A program made the translations under genes and the position numbers. A stretch of 50,711 nucleotides of DNA from Flavipsychrobacter sp. GTDB taxonomy: Bacteria; Bacteroidota; Bacteroidia; Chitinophagales; Chitinophagaceae. Location: assembly GCA_021155965.1 (NCBI GenBank), contig JAJNBJ010000027.1:1-50711 (forward strand). The letters run 5' to 3'. The notes under the pieces were generated by a model. That model saw nothing but the letters and a program-made list of their open reading frames with translations, had not been told where the DNA came from and made no database searches. This document shows, one piece after another, positions 8,391 to 16,766 of the stretch (its first letter is position 1; every line of letters begins with the position of its first letter).

Positions 8391-9071
8391 TCAATTTTTT
8401 TCTTTTCGTTTTTTCTTTTTGTGTTTTTTGTTGGACCCATTTTCCTGTATTTCCTGTACCTGAGACGGTTCTACCTTGATTATTTTTGAGCTAAACTGCC
8501 GGGATTCAAAGTATTCATCCCATGTGTAGCGGGCAATATCATCACGTGGGTTAAACACCTCATACTGCGCAAACAGGTTGCGGCAATCAGGATAATATAA
8601 CCAGAATAAAGGTTTTATATTTCCGTTAACATTGACCGCAGGGGCAATCGCTAATATCCGCACTACCATCACGCCCTTCTCCTTATCGAATATCCAATCT
8701 TCTATTATCTTATAATACCCAACTTGTTTAGGATAGACACATCCTTCGCCGCATGGTATAATGGAATCTATTTTCTGTACTGATATTGGGTTTTTAAAAC
8801 CGGTGTCTTCATCTGCATAAGCTTTTATTGTACCATTTTTGAGTCCGAACAGTAATAGATTGGCAAATACATATTCTTTAGGTATGAGCGAATCATTGCT
8901 CATTGGGGCATTATTTTTTTCACGCAGGTCTATTTGTCGCCATACCCGTTTTTTCCAGAGTATATCCTGAGGAGCTATATATTCCCAAGGGATAGGTGTA
9001 GGAGTATTTGTTTGTGCATGCGAGCATGACCAGACGCAAGAAAAGAATATGAGGTACATTATGTATTTCAT
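8391..9071 (-). CDS. GldN-like protein (type IX secretion/gliding), paralogue 2
   Basis: A 226-aa protein with a short hydrophobic N-terminus ending SCSHAQ (the VWSC could also act as a lipobox). It fits GldN even better than the copy at 5084-5743: PIPWEYIAPQDILWKKRVWR, QIDLREKNN, YKIIEDWIFDKEKGVMVVRI, PLFWLYYPDCRNLFAQYEVF and YFESRQFSSKIIKV. An unusual CGEGC pair sits in the middle, and the C-terminus is a highly basic Lys-rich tail. Known GldN proteins act in the periplasm with GldK. This gene is the first of the minus-strand series, divergent from gpmI with 66 bases between them. Two GldN copies without the rest of the gldKLMN operon suggest a specialised or alternative secretion assembly. 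Confidence 0.88.
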   Translation of the reverse strand: MKYIMYLIFFSCVWSCSHAQTNTPTPIPWEYIAPQDILWKKRVWRQIDLREKNNAPMSNDSLIPKEYVFANLLLFGLKNGTIKAYADEDTGFKNPISVQKIDSIIPCGEGCVYPKQVGYYKIIEDWIFDKEKGVMVVRILAIAPAVNVNGNIKPLFWLYYPDCRNLFAQYEVFNPRDDIARYTWDEYFESRQFSSKIIKVEPSQVQEIQENGSNKKHKKKKRKEKN

Positions 9072-9124
9072 AACACAGGTTTCAATTGTAATATACTCAT
9101 TTTCAATGATAGGCGGGCTTTTCG

Positions 9125-9132
9125 TACCTTTG
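9125..9132 (+). promoter_or_regulatory. -7 box (TACCTTTG) of gpmI
   Basis: A perfect TAnnTTTG box ends six bases before the gpmI ATG. With the usual start site five to seven bases downstream, the mRNA would have almost no 5' leader. No clear -33 TTTG is seen. Confidence 0.5.
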
Positions 9133-9137
9133 CGCCC

Positions 9138-10667
9138 ATGTCAAAGAAAGCGATGCTCATTATTATGGACGGCTGGGGACATGGAAAAATTCCATCAGCC
9201 GATGCTATTGCCAATGCTCATGTTCCGTTTGTAAAGTCGTTATACAGCAAATATCCCAATACAGAGTTAATTACCTGCGGTGAAGCAGTGGGGCTGCCCG
9301 ATGGGCAGATGGGCAATTCGGAGGTAGGGCACCTGAACATAGGTGCAGGGCGTATAGTCTACCAGGACCTGCAAAAAATAAATGTTGCCATAAGAAATGG
9401 GGAACTGGAGCGCTGTGCCATACTTAATGCTGCCTTTAATGCTGCAAAAGCTGAAGGAAAAACATTGCACCTTATAGGGCTGGTGAGCGATGGCGGAGTG
9501 CATTCCCATATCAACCACCTGAAAGAGTTATGCACGCTGGCGCAAAAAAACCACGTGCCGAATGTAGCAGTGCATGCGTTCACCGACGGGCGTGACTGCG
9601 ACCCCAACAGCGGGCTGGGATTTATTAGGGAATTAAATGAGCATTTGAAAAGTACAGGCGGAAAGCTGGCGTCTGTTACCGGGCGCTTTTACGCAATGGA
9701 CAGGGACAAGCGTTGGGAGCGGGTGAAAGTGGCCTATGATGCATTGACGAAAGGCATAGGCTTGCATACGCAGGATGCAATAGCAGCTATTGAAGATTCT
9801 TACACCCATAATGTAACGGATGAGTTCATAAAACCTATAATAGTATGTGACGCTGCTGGTGTGCCTGTAACGGTTATCAGGGATGGGGACGTGGTGGTGT
9901 GCTTTAACTTCCGGACGGACAGGTGCAGGGAGATCACTACTGTGCTCACACAACAGAACTTTGAAGCACAGGATATGCACACGTTGAAACTGCATTATGT
10001 GACGATGTCGGAATACGATAAGAGTTATGATGGTGTAGGCGTTATATTTGATAATAGAGACCTGACCAATACACTGGGAGAAGTATTGGAAACGAATGGT
10101 AAAAGCCAGATACGTATTGCCGAGACTGAAAAATATCCACACGTTACGTTTTTCTTTTCGGGTGGAAGGGAACAACCTTTCAAAGATGAGAAACGCATCA
10201 TGATACCATCGCCCCGCACAGTGACCACTTATGACCAGAAGCCGGAGATGAGTGCTTATGAACTGGCAGAAGCAATATTGTCTGAAATAAATGCACAAAG
10301 CGCAGATTTTATTTGCCTGAACTTTGCTAACCCTGATATGGTAGGGCATACCGGTGTATGGAGTGCTGTGGTGAAAGCTGTGGAAACGGTGGATAACTGC
10401 GTAAGCAGGATAGTGCCTGCTGCGCTCGCCAATGGTTATGCAGTGTTCCTTACGGCTGATCATGGCAATGCTGATTATCTTGTTAACGAAGATGGATCGC
10501 CCAATACAGCACATACATTGAACCCGGTGCCATTCTTTTTGATCTCGAATGATTACAAAGGAGCATTAAAGCCCGGTAAGCTTGGCGACCTTGCCCCTAC
10601 TATACTTCACTACATGGGTATTACCATACCGGCAGATATGACAGGGGAGATACTCACCGTTAACTAG
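9138..10667 (+). CDS. gpmI: 2,3-bisphosphoglycerate-independent phosphoglycerate mutase
   Basis: A 509-aa cytosolic glycolytic/gluconeogenic enzyme that interconverts 3- and 2-phosphoglycerate with a phosphoserine intermediate and two metal ions. Visible signatures: LIIMDGWG at the start (first metal Asp11), the catalytic serine Ser61 in GQMGNSEVGHLN, the substrate-binding HAFTDGRDCDP, GRFYAMDRD, and the second metal site NFANPDMVGHTG plus LTADHGNAD near the C-terminus. Length is normal for the family. It ends in overlap with the convergent TonB receptor gene: the CTAG at 10664-10667 provides stops on both strands, leaving no room for a separate terminator. Confidence 0.97.
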   Translation: MSKKAMLIIMDGWGHGKIPSADAIANAHVPFVKSLYSKYPNTELITCGEAVGLPDGQMGNSEVGHLNIGAGRIVYQDLQKINVAIRNGELERCAILNAAFNAAKAEGKTLHLIGLVSDGGVHSHINHLKELCTLAQKNHVPNVAVHAFTDGRDCDPNSGLGFIRELNEHLKSTGGKLASVTGRFYAMDRDKRWERVKVAYDALTKGIGLHTQDAIAAIEDSYTHNVTDEFIKPIIVCDAAGVPVTVIRDGDVVVCFNFRTDRCREITTVLTQQNFEAQDMHTLKLHYVTMSEYDKSYDGVGVIFDNRDLTNTLGEVLETNGKSQIRIAETEKYPHVTFFFSGGREQPFKDEKRIMIPSPRTVTTYDQKPEMSAYELAEAILSEINAQSADFICLNFANPDMVGHTGVWSAVVKAVETVDNCVSRIVPAALANGYAVFLTADHGNADYLVNEDGSPNTAHTLNPVPFFLISNDYKGALKPGKLGDLAPTILHYMGITIPADMTGEILTVN

Positions 10668-13030
10668 AACGTGTACCTGATAAGCGGCACAGGGAAGAAG
10701 CCCTGCTGGTAATTGTTGACTATACGGTTGGTACGCTTATCATAGGTTTGGTTAAAGATGTTCTTGTTGTTGGTGATGTTTTGCAGGTCTATAGACACTT
10801 CCAGTGTACTTCTTTTGTACTCTTTACGGTAAGCGATTTTAATATCGGTGCGGAAGTAGTCTTTTTGTTTTTCGGAGAATGCTTTATCCCATTGATAAAC
10901 AGCAGAGCCTTGCATGCGCGAAGCTGCGGTATCTATCGGAGTAAGATAACGACCGCCGATGTTCGACAATTTGATGTTTAGCGCCAATACCGAACCTTTC
11001 TTTCCTAGTTTAAATTCTTTCCCAGCAAGCAGGTTAACTACATGGCCGGTATTAAATGCTGTATTACGCTCAACGCCATCGCTGCCTTTATATTTTGAAT
11101 TGATAAGTGATGCAGTTGCAAGTAAGTAAAAACCATTTTTGAGGAAGTGCTCTACGGTCAGCTCTGCGCCTGTGTTGGTGCCGGAGCCGGTATTAGTGAG
11201 ACTATCATAGTTATCCAGGCCAAAATCGGCACCGGAGTTGAGGGCAGAATAGGAAGAGGCATAATTGGTTACGGGTACTTGGTCTAACATTTGATAATAT
11301 GCTTCCAGTTTAACGCGCATAGATGATGATATGTTATAATCGTACCCGGCAATAACATGCTGGCTGCGGGTGAAATTAAGATCTTGATTGGTGTGCAGTA
11401 CACCAGTAGGTGTAGGTGTGCGCACGAAATAATTGTAAACATTCTGCGTTTGGCTATGCATGCCGTAGCCGATATTAAATGCATTGCGGCTATTGAAGCT
11501 GTAGCGCAGGGCTGCGCGTGGCTCAAGCGCAAAGCTACTGTTCATGTCGAGTAATTGTGCGTGCAGGCCAGTAACAACCGATAGACCCTGGCTGAAGCGG
11601 TGTTTCCATTGCACAAAAGCCTGTTCAAGTCCCATAGAGCCGGTTTGGTCTTCATATATCTTATCAGGCTGGCCGGGATGCATTTCTTTATAGATGGTCT
11701 TAAATGAAGTGTTCTCATAAAAGAAACCTGCCTGTATGTTGTCCTTTGCACTGAACTTATGGGAATAGGTGCCTTGCAGCGACATTTTTCCTGTTTCGAA
11801 GTTGACGTATTGATAAGGATATGTAGACGCATCTATATTACTGATGGAGTCATTAGTAAAGTGTTGGTAGGTTGTTGTATAACCTGCAATTAATTTTACA
11901 GATGATCTTTCGGAAAGCTGGTGATCGAAGATAAGCCCATTAATAGTACTCCGGAACTGGCTGCGTTGGTTCTGGTATATGTTGCCGCCGTAAAGGTCGG
12001 GCTTGGTAGTGTCTATATCCTTGCCAAGAAAATCTGCCTTGCTGTCGCCAAGTATGCCGAAGAAGGATAGCTTGCTTTTTTTGCTAAGGTTTGAAACCAG
12101 TTTATAGTTCGCATCCTGGTAAACAGGCACAGCAGTGCCGGTGCCAAGGTTAAGGCCAAGCGCTTTGAATACGCCAAGCGTACTATAACGGTAATTGATG
12201 AGGTAAGAAGTTTGCTTCTTCTTACCAATTGGGCCTTCTGCGCCACCTTCAAAACCGTTGAAGCCTATCTGTGCCACATATTCGCCTTTATTCATGTTGC
12301 CGTTGCGCAGTTTCATGTCGAATACACCCGCCATCGCATTGCCATATTGCGCAGGGAATGCGCCTGTGAAGAAGTCTGACTTATCTATGTTGTTATTATT
12401 AAGCATGCTCACAGGGCCGCCTGTGCTGTTGAGCGTGCCAAAGTGATTAGGGTTGGGCACATTCATACCTTCTATCCGCCACAGCATGCCCAGCGGCGAA
12501 TTGCCACGTACCACTATATCGTTACGGCTGTCGTTGCCGGCAACAATGCCTGCAAAGTTGGCCACCATTCGCGATGGGTCGCCCAGTGATCCGGCGTAAC
12601 GTTTGGTTTCGTCTACATTGAAAGATCGCGCACTTATCAGCGCCATATCGTTAATAGTATGGTTTTTATCCTTGCTGCGGTCGTAGCTGATGGTATATTC
12701 TTTCAATTTATGCACAGCCTCCTGCATATTTATGTTCAGGTTCACTTCCTTTCCGGCTGTTACTACTATATCGTGCACTACCTGGTCTTCGTAAGAGAGA
12801 TAAGAGAATTTTAGTGAAACCCTACCCAATTTCACGCTGTCAATCCTGAAGTGGCCGTTATCGTCTGTGGCTGTTCCGAGCGCAGGGATGCTGTTTACTA
12901 CTACCACAGTAACACCCGGCAGCGGGGCTTTAGAGGCTTCGTCATAAACGTTGCCGGTGATGGATTGGGTTTGGGCATAGGTATTAATATGACATAGTGC
13001 TATTAAAATAAACAATACAATGCGCTTCAT
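10664..13030 (-). CDS. TonB-dependent outer-membrane receptor with carboxypeptidase-regulatory-like domain
   Basis: A 788-aa protein. The ATG at 13030 is chosen because MKRIVLFILIALCHINTYAQ is a clear signal peptide; the frame extends to 13057 without need. Order: a carboxypeptidase-regulatory-like beta-sandwich (about 22-100, with GNVYDEASKAPLPGV), a plug domain (about 115-235, including DIVVRGNSPLGMLWRIEG and GAFPAQYGNAMAG), then the barrel ending in PVPLIRYTF. It fits the large Bacteroidota receptor group that takes up ligands with energy from TonB-ExbBD. No SusD partner is next to it, so it is not a typical polysaccharide utilisation pair, and the ligand cannot be read from sequence. The Crp-type regulator lies just upstream on the same strand. 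Confidence 0.92.
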   Translation of the reverse strand: MKRIVLFILIALCHINTYAQTQSITGNVYDEASKAPLPGVTVVVVNSIPALGTATDDNGHFRIDSVKLGRVSLKFSYLSYEDQVVHDIVVTAGKEVNLNINMQEAVHKLKEYTISYDRSKDKNHTINDMALISARSFNVDETKRYAGSLGDPSRMVANFAGIVAGNDSRNDIVVRGNSPLGMLWRIEGMNVPNPNHFGTLNSTGGPVSMLNNNNIDKSDFFTGAFPAQYGNAMAGVFDMKLRNGNMNKGEYVAQIGFNGFEGGAEGPIGKKKQTSYLINYRYSTLGVFKALGLNLGTGTAVPVYQDANYKLVSNLSKKSKLSFFGILGDSKADFLGKDIDTTKPDLYGGNIYQNQRSQFRSTINGLIFDHQLSERSSVKLIAGYTTTYQHFTNDSISNIDASTYPYQYVNFETGKMSLQGTYSHKFSAKDNIQAGFFYENTSFKTIYKEMHPGQPDKIYEDQTGSMGLEQAFVQWKHRFSQGLSVVTGLHAQLLDMNSSFALEPRAALRYSFNSRNAFNIGYGMHSQTQNVYNYFVRTPTPTGVLHTNQDLNFTRSQHVIAGYDYNISSSMRVKLEAYYQMLDQVPVTNYASSYSALNSGADFGLDNYDSLTNTGSGTNTGAELTVEHFLKNGFYLLATASLINSKYKGSDGVERNTAFNTGHVVNLLAGKEFKLGKKGSVLALNIKLSNIGGRYLTPIDTAASRMQGSAVYQWDKAFSEKQKDYFRTDIKIAYRKEYKRSTLEVSIDLQNITNNKNIFNQTYDKRTNRIVNNYQQGFFPVPLIRYTF

Positions 13031-13077
13031 GTGTGTGTTATTTACCGCAAATTTCATATGGGAAATGCTATCCGTTA

Positions 13078-13118
13078 TTGATCAGGGTTAAGATTTCAGA
13101 TTTCTTAACCTGGATCAA
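13078..13118. promoter_or_regulatory. Long inverted repeat between crp-like gene and TonB receptor
   Basis: Arms 13078-13093 and 13103-13118 pair with one mismatch and one G-U; the outer parts are TTGATC and GATCAA. It overlaps the stop of the Crp/Fnr gene and lies about 50 bases before the receptor start. There is no T-run on the minus strand, so it looks more like an operator or a transcript-processing hairpin than a standard terminator. Confidence 0.5.
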
Positions 13119-13723
13119 TTTACCAGCACCGCATCTTTTTTCTGTATGCGTGATCTCACCCTGCTCAATGCCTCGGGGGTGATGCCCATATAAGAGGCGA
13201 TCATATACTGCGGTACACGCTGCAAAAGCCACGGCTGCTGAGCTATAAGATTGGTATAACGTTCCGAAATTGATTCCTTAATTCCTGCTCGGTTGGAGTT
13301 GCACATGAAAATGAATAACTGCTCGGCTATCATTCTCCCCAGTACATTGGCTTCCGGAACTTTTTGATAGAGCATCTGGAGGTCAGGGTAAGAAATGTCA
13401 ACAACCTCGGTATCTTCCATTGCCTGTACGAATGTGAGTGCAGGCCGGCGGGTAAGGAAGCTTTCATAATCTGATACATAATTGATCTCATTGGAGAACC
13501 GGACTATCTTTTCCTTACCATCTACCAGGTAATAAACCCGGATGAGGCCGTTGTTTATAAAAGATACGTAATTACACACATCACCTTCCCGTACCAGGAA
13601 ATCCCCTTTACGATATGACCGCACAGTTAATACGCGCCTGGTTACTTCCCAGCTTTCTTCGGTAATGGGGAACAGTTGAGTGTAAAAAGCTTTCAGCTTC
13701 TCTAATTTATCCTTCGGGGGCAT
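13115..13723 (-). CDS. Crp/Fnr-family transcriptional regulator
   Basis: A 202-aa regulator. The ATG at 13723 (MPPKDKLEKLKAFY) is preferred; the longer frame begins with TTG at 13804 and would overlap the divergent ABC gene. The N-terminal cyclic-nucleotide-binding fold spans about 25-115 (RKGDFLVREGDVCNYVSFIN, GLIRVYYLVDGKEKIVRF), and the C-terminal helix-turn-helix is at about 165-195 (VPQYMIASYMGITPEALSRV). The phosphate-binding cassette typical of true cAMP sensors is not obvious, so the effector is uncertain; many Bacteroidota members of this group do not bind cAMP. It is divergent from the ABC exporter genes, an arrangement that suggests it controls them or the TonB receptor downstream. 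Confidence 0.88.
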   Translation of the reverse strand: MPPKDKLEKLKAFYTQLFPITEESWEVTRRVLTVRSYRKGDFLVREGDVCNYVSFINNGLIRVYYLVDGKEKIVRFSNEINYVSDYESFLTRRPALTFVQAMEDTEVVDISYPDLQMLYQKVPEANVLGRMIAEQLFIFMCNSNRAGIKESISERYTNLIAQQPWLLQRVPQYMIASYMGITPEALSRVRSRIQKKDAVLVN

Positions 13724-13803
13724 AAACAGGCCTTTATACAAAGTTCTGTATTTCCGCGAATAATGGGGAACTTTTTCTATTTTTCCACTATAATTACCAG
13801 CCA

Positions 13804-14709
13804 ATGATCAGTATCCGGAATATTGTAAAGCAGTATGCCAGTCACCGCGCCCTCGACGATGTGAGCATGGAGATAGAAAAAGGTAAAATTTTTGGTTTGC
13901 TGGGGCCCAATGGTGCAGGCAAAACTTCCCTGATCCGTATTATCAACCAGATCACGGCACCTGATTCAGGAGAGGTGCTATTCAATGGACAAAAATTGAG
14001 CCAATTCCACATCGGGAAAATAGGTTATTTGCCTGAGGAGCGTGGTTTGTACAAGAAGATGGAGATAGGTGAGCAGGTGCTTTATCTTGCACAACTGAAA
14101 GGGTTGAGCAAGAGTGAGGCAAGCAGGAGGATAAAGTATTGGTTCGGAAAAATGGAGATATCTGGCTGGCTGAACAAAAAAATTGAAGACCTCTCAAAAG
14201 GAATGCAGCAGAAAGTGCAATTTATTGCCACGGTACTACACGAGCCTGAACTGCTGATACTTGATGAGCCATTTACAGGATTTGACCCTGTGAATGCTGA
14301 TCTGATAAAGAACGAGATACTGGAGCTTAACAGGAAAGGGGCTACGGTCATTTTCTCTACACACAGAATGGAGTCTGTTGAAGAATTGTGTGATTCAATT
14401 GCACTATTGAATTTATCTCATAAGATACTCGAAGGAAAAGTAAAAGACATAAGGAACAGTCACCGCGATGGTACTTATGTGCTGGAGTATGAAGGTGCAA
14501 AGTTCAGTGTTAATGGTAATGCACCGTTCACTATTGTATCAGAAACAGATATGGATGGCAGCACACAACTGATGCTGAAACTAAACGATGGAAGCAAGAT
14601 CAACGATGTATTGCAATATATGCTCCCGCATGTGAGTATCAACAGGCTTGAAGAGAAGGTACCTACCATGAACGAAATTTTTATCCAAACAGTAAGTAAA
14701 CCACAATAA
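13804..14709 (+). CDS. ABC transporter ATP-binding protein (NatA-like)
   Basis: A 301-aa ATPase with Walker A GPNGAGKT (Lys40), the signature LSKGMQQKVQF and Walker B LLILDEPFTGFDP, followed by the H-loop STHRM. The last 90 residues form a C-terminal extension of the DUF4162 type common in this exporter group. It powers the permease that begins three bases after its stop. The pair resembles NatAB, a family of sodium or drug exporters, but the substrate cannot be deduced. Divergent from the Crp/Fnr gene with 80 bases between their starts. Confidence 0.93.
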   Translation: MISIRNIVKQYASHRALDDVSMEIEKGKIFGLLGPNGAGKTSLIRIINQITAPDSGEVLFNGQKLSQFHIGKIGYLPEERGLYKKMEIGEQVLYLAQLKGLSKSEASRRIKYWFGKMEISGWLNKKIEDLSKGMQQKVQFIATVLHEPELLILDEPFTGFDPVNADLIKNEILELNRKGATVIFSTHRMESVEELCDSIALLNLSHKILEGKVKDIRNSHRDGTYVLEYEGAKFSVNGNAPFTIVSETDMDGSTQLMLKLNDGSKINDVLQYMLPHVSINRLEEKVPTMNEIFIQTVSKPQ

Positions 14710-14712
14710 GTT

Positions 14713-16026
14713 ATGCATAAGATCTGGCTAATTGTACAGAGGGAGTATCTATCGAGAGTAAAAAAGAAGTCGTTCCTGTTAATGACATTTTTAGTGCCGA
14801 TACTGATCATTGGTATGTCTGTGCTGGCGGCATTGATCGTGTCAAAACAAAATGAATTTGGGGATGTAAAAAAGGTAGAAGTTGTGGACGAAAGCGGTGC
14901 ATTCATAAATACGTTAAGCAACAGCAATACGCTTCAATTCAGCTTTACAACTGATGGCTATGCAAAGGCTAAGTCAGGCTTTTTAAAGTCTGGGTATGAT
15001 TACCTGTTGTACATCCCGCCATCAATGACAGGCGTACTCTTATTCAGCGAAAAGAAAGCCAGTGCCCTCACCTTACAGGCAATAGAGAACCGGTTAAGTA
15101 AGATAGCACAAACGCAAAGGATGATAGCATCAGGAATCGATACTGCGCTGTTGACAAAAGCACAGAAGCCTGTTTCGGTTGATGCCAAGCAAATATCTGA
15201 AGAAGGCGAGGCCGATGCACAAACAGCAGCGGCGTATATTGTTGGTTTCGCCAGTGCGTTTCTTATTTACCTGTCTATTTTTCTTTATGGTGTGCAGGTA
15301 ATGCGCGGGGTAATAGAGGAGAAAGTGAGCCGGATTATTGAAGTAATTATTTCGTCTGTAAAACCCTTTCAGTTAATGATGGGCAAGATAATTGGTATCG
15401 GAATGGTGGGCCTTACGCAGTTTTTATTATGGATCATACTTTCGCTGGTACTGTCTACATTTGCCGGGGCTGCCTTTCTTAAATCCGGCGGCATAAAAAC
15501 GGAGCAGGTAGCACAGATACAAAGTGGCCCCGAAGCGGCTGCTGCACAGAGCGCTGCAAATGAAGGCTTGGGCATGGTACTGCAGTCTTTAAGCAGCATT
15601 CCTGTAGGCTACACCATTGGCTGTTTCCTGTTCTATTTTCTTCTGGGGTACCTGCTATATAGTTCCATATTTGCTATGATAGGCTCCGCTGTTGACAACG
15701 AGACCGAAACACAGCAATTCATGTTCCCGGTTACACTGCCGCTGATATTCACTTTTATACTTTCCATGAATTTTGTTATTCATAATCCCGACAGCGCTTT
15801 GTCGGTCTGGTTGTCTATGATACCGTTTACTTCGCCTATTGCTATGATGATACGGATACCATTCGGTGTGCCAGGCTGGCAACTGGCACTGTCTATGCTG
15901 CTGATGATATTGGGTTTTTTGTTTACTGCGTGGGTGGCCGCGCGCATATACCGCGTTGGTATACTGATGTACGGCAAGAAGGCCAGTTACAAAGAGCTTG
16001 CCAAATGGTTTATGTATAAAGAATAG
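14713..16026 (+). CDS. ABC-2 type exporter permease (NatB-like)
   Basis: A 437-aa membrane protein. One span lies near the N-terminus (FLLMTFLVPILIIGMSVLAA), a long extracytoplasmic domain follows (about 50-175), then five or six spans from about 177 to 425 (YIVGFASAFLIYLSIFLYGV, MVGLTQFLLWIILSLVL, FLFYFLLGYLLYSSIF and others). The motif GVIEEKVSRIIEVIISSVKP is characteristic of the ABC-2 permeases related to NatB. It is co-transcribed with the ATPase three bases upstream and works with it in the inner membrane to export an unknown substrate. Confidence 0.92.
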   Translation: MHKIWLIVQREYLSRVKKKSFLLMTFLVPILIIGMSVLAALIVSKQNEFGDVKKVEVVDESGAFINTLSNSNTLQFSFTTDGYAKAKSGFLKSGYDYLLYIPPSMTGVLLFSEKKASALTLQAIENRLSKIAQTQRMIASGIDTALLTKAQKPVSVDAKQISEEGEADAQTAAAYIVGFASAFLIYLSIFLYGVQVMRGVIEEKVSRIIEVIISSVKPFQLMMGKIIGIGMVGLTQFLLWIILSLVLSTFAGAAFLKSGGIKTEQVAQIQSGPEAAAAQSAANEGLGMVLQSLSSIPVGYTIGCFLFYFLLGYLLYSSIFAMIGSAVDNETETQQFMFPVTLPLIFTFILSMNFVIHNPDSALSVWLSMIPFTSPIAMMIRIPFGVPGWQLALSMLLMILGFLFTAWVAARIYRVGILMYGKKASYKELAKWFMYKE

Positions 16027-16050
16027 ATACTATTATGCCTGTTAAAGCGT

Positions 16051-16058
16051 TAGTTTTG
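16051..16058 (+). promoter_or_regulatory. -7 box (TAGTTTTG) before the 16065 gene
   Basis: Matches TAnnTTTG and ends six bases before the ATG at 16065, so the transcript would be close to leaderless. It suggests the outer-membrane gene has its own promoter rather than depending on the ABC operon. Confidence 0.45.
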
Positions 16059-16064
16059 TAACAA

Positions 16065-16757
16065 ATGAATTACCGGTATTTAATTTTATTGGTTTGTTTC
16101 TTTTCTCCTGCATCTGCCAATGCCCAGGTAGAAGTTTCAGCGGGTATTGACGTTCTCTACCCCGTATTGATGAACAGCTACAACTCCAAATTACATTACG
16201 GGCAGCTTGGTTTTGGTATGTGCCTGGGTGTGGCGTATAAACCCGAGGAGACTCAGTTCTTTCCTATCCTTAAAACATCATTTGGCAGAACGCGGTTGCC
16301 ATTAAAGGAAATAGGTAAAAATGTAATGGCAATGAATTTTAACTATCTGAATGTAATGCTCAATGAGAATATCGTTCTGCGTTTTCCGCAAAGCGAGTTG
16401 TTTGTATATGGTGGTATTGGGTTCTCAAATCTTTCGGCAAAAGGTATGAAACTTGCAGGCCCCACTGGGGAAATGATAAAGCACGGCATAGATTCAACAA
16501 GGGACGTCTCTAAATTTTTCCCGGCTGTGAATATCGGCTTTGAATATAACTACGGGGAATCAGCTGGTAAGGACCTGTACCTTACGCTCGGGCTTAACTT
16601 CCAGTATATCATGCTGCTAAGTAACCGAAACAATTACTATTTCTACACCAATGAGCCCGGCGTTGGCGTCACAAGACATTTCGCAAGTCTTTCAGGCGGC
16701 GCAATTGTGCCCAACTTTTATGTGGCGCTGCACTATATGCTGCGGCTGAAGAAGTAG
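16065..16757 (+). CDS. Putative outer-membrane beta-barrel protein
   Basis: A 230-aa secreted protein with a signal peptide (MNYRYLILLVCFFSP to SANAQ). The mature chain alternates in the manner of a small eight- to ten-strand barrel (VEVSAGIDVLYPV, GFGMCLGVAYKPEE, ELFVYGGIGFSNLS, FPAVNIGFEYNYGES, YLTLGLNFQYIML), resembling the PorT/OmpA-barrel type. It ends in MLRLKK rather than an aromatic residue, so the usual C-terminal Phe signal is absent. It lies behind the ABC exporter but with its own likely promoter. Function unknown; it converges with the cyclophilin gene with 9 bases between them. Confidence 0.65.
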   Translation: MNYRYLILLVCFFSPASANAQVEVSAGIDVLYPVLMNSYNSKLHYGQLGFGMCLGVAYKPEETQFFPILKTSFGRTRLPLKEIGKNVMAMNFNYLNVMLNENIVLRFPQSELFVYGGIGFSNLSAKGMKLAGPTGEMIKHGIDSTRDVSKFFPAVNIGFEYNYGESAGKDLYLTLGLNFQYIMLLSNRNNYYFYTNEPGVGVTRHFASLSGGAIVPNFYVALHYMLRLKK

Positions 16758-16766
16758 CCGGGCCTC

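Noticed and set aside
5084-9071. A complete gldKLMN type IX core operon
   Set aside because: Only GldN-type proteins are found; no GldK, GldL or GldM homologue is next to them.
9633-10514. 293-residue minus-strand frame opposite gpmI
   Set aside because: Lies wholly inside gpmI, whose enzyme motifs are certain; His/Cys/Phe-rich translation with no domain.
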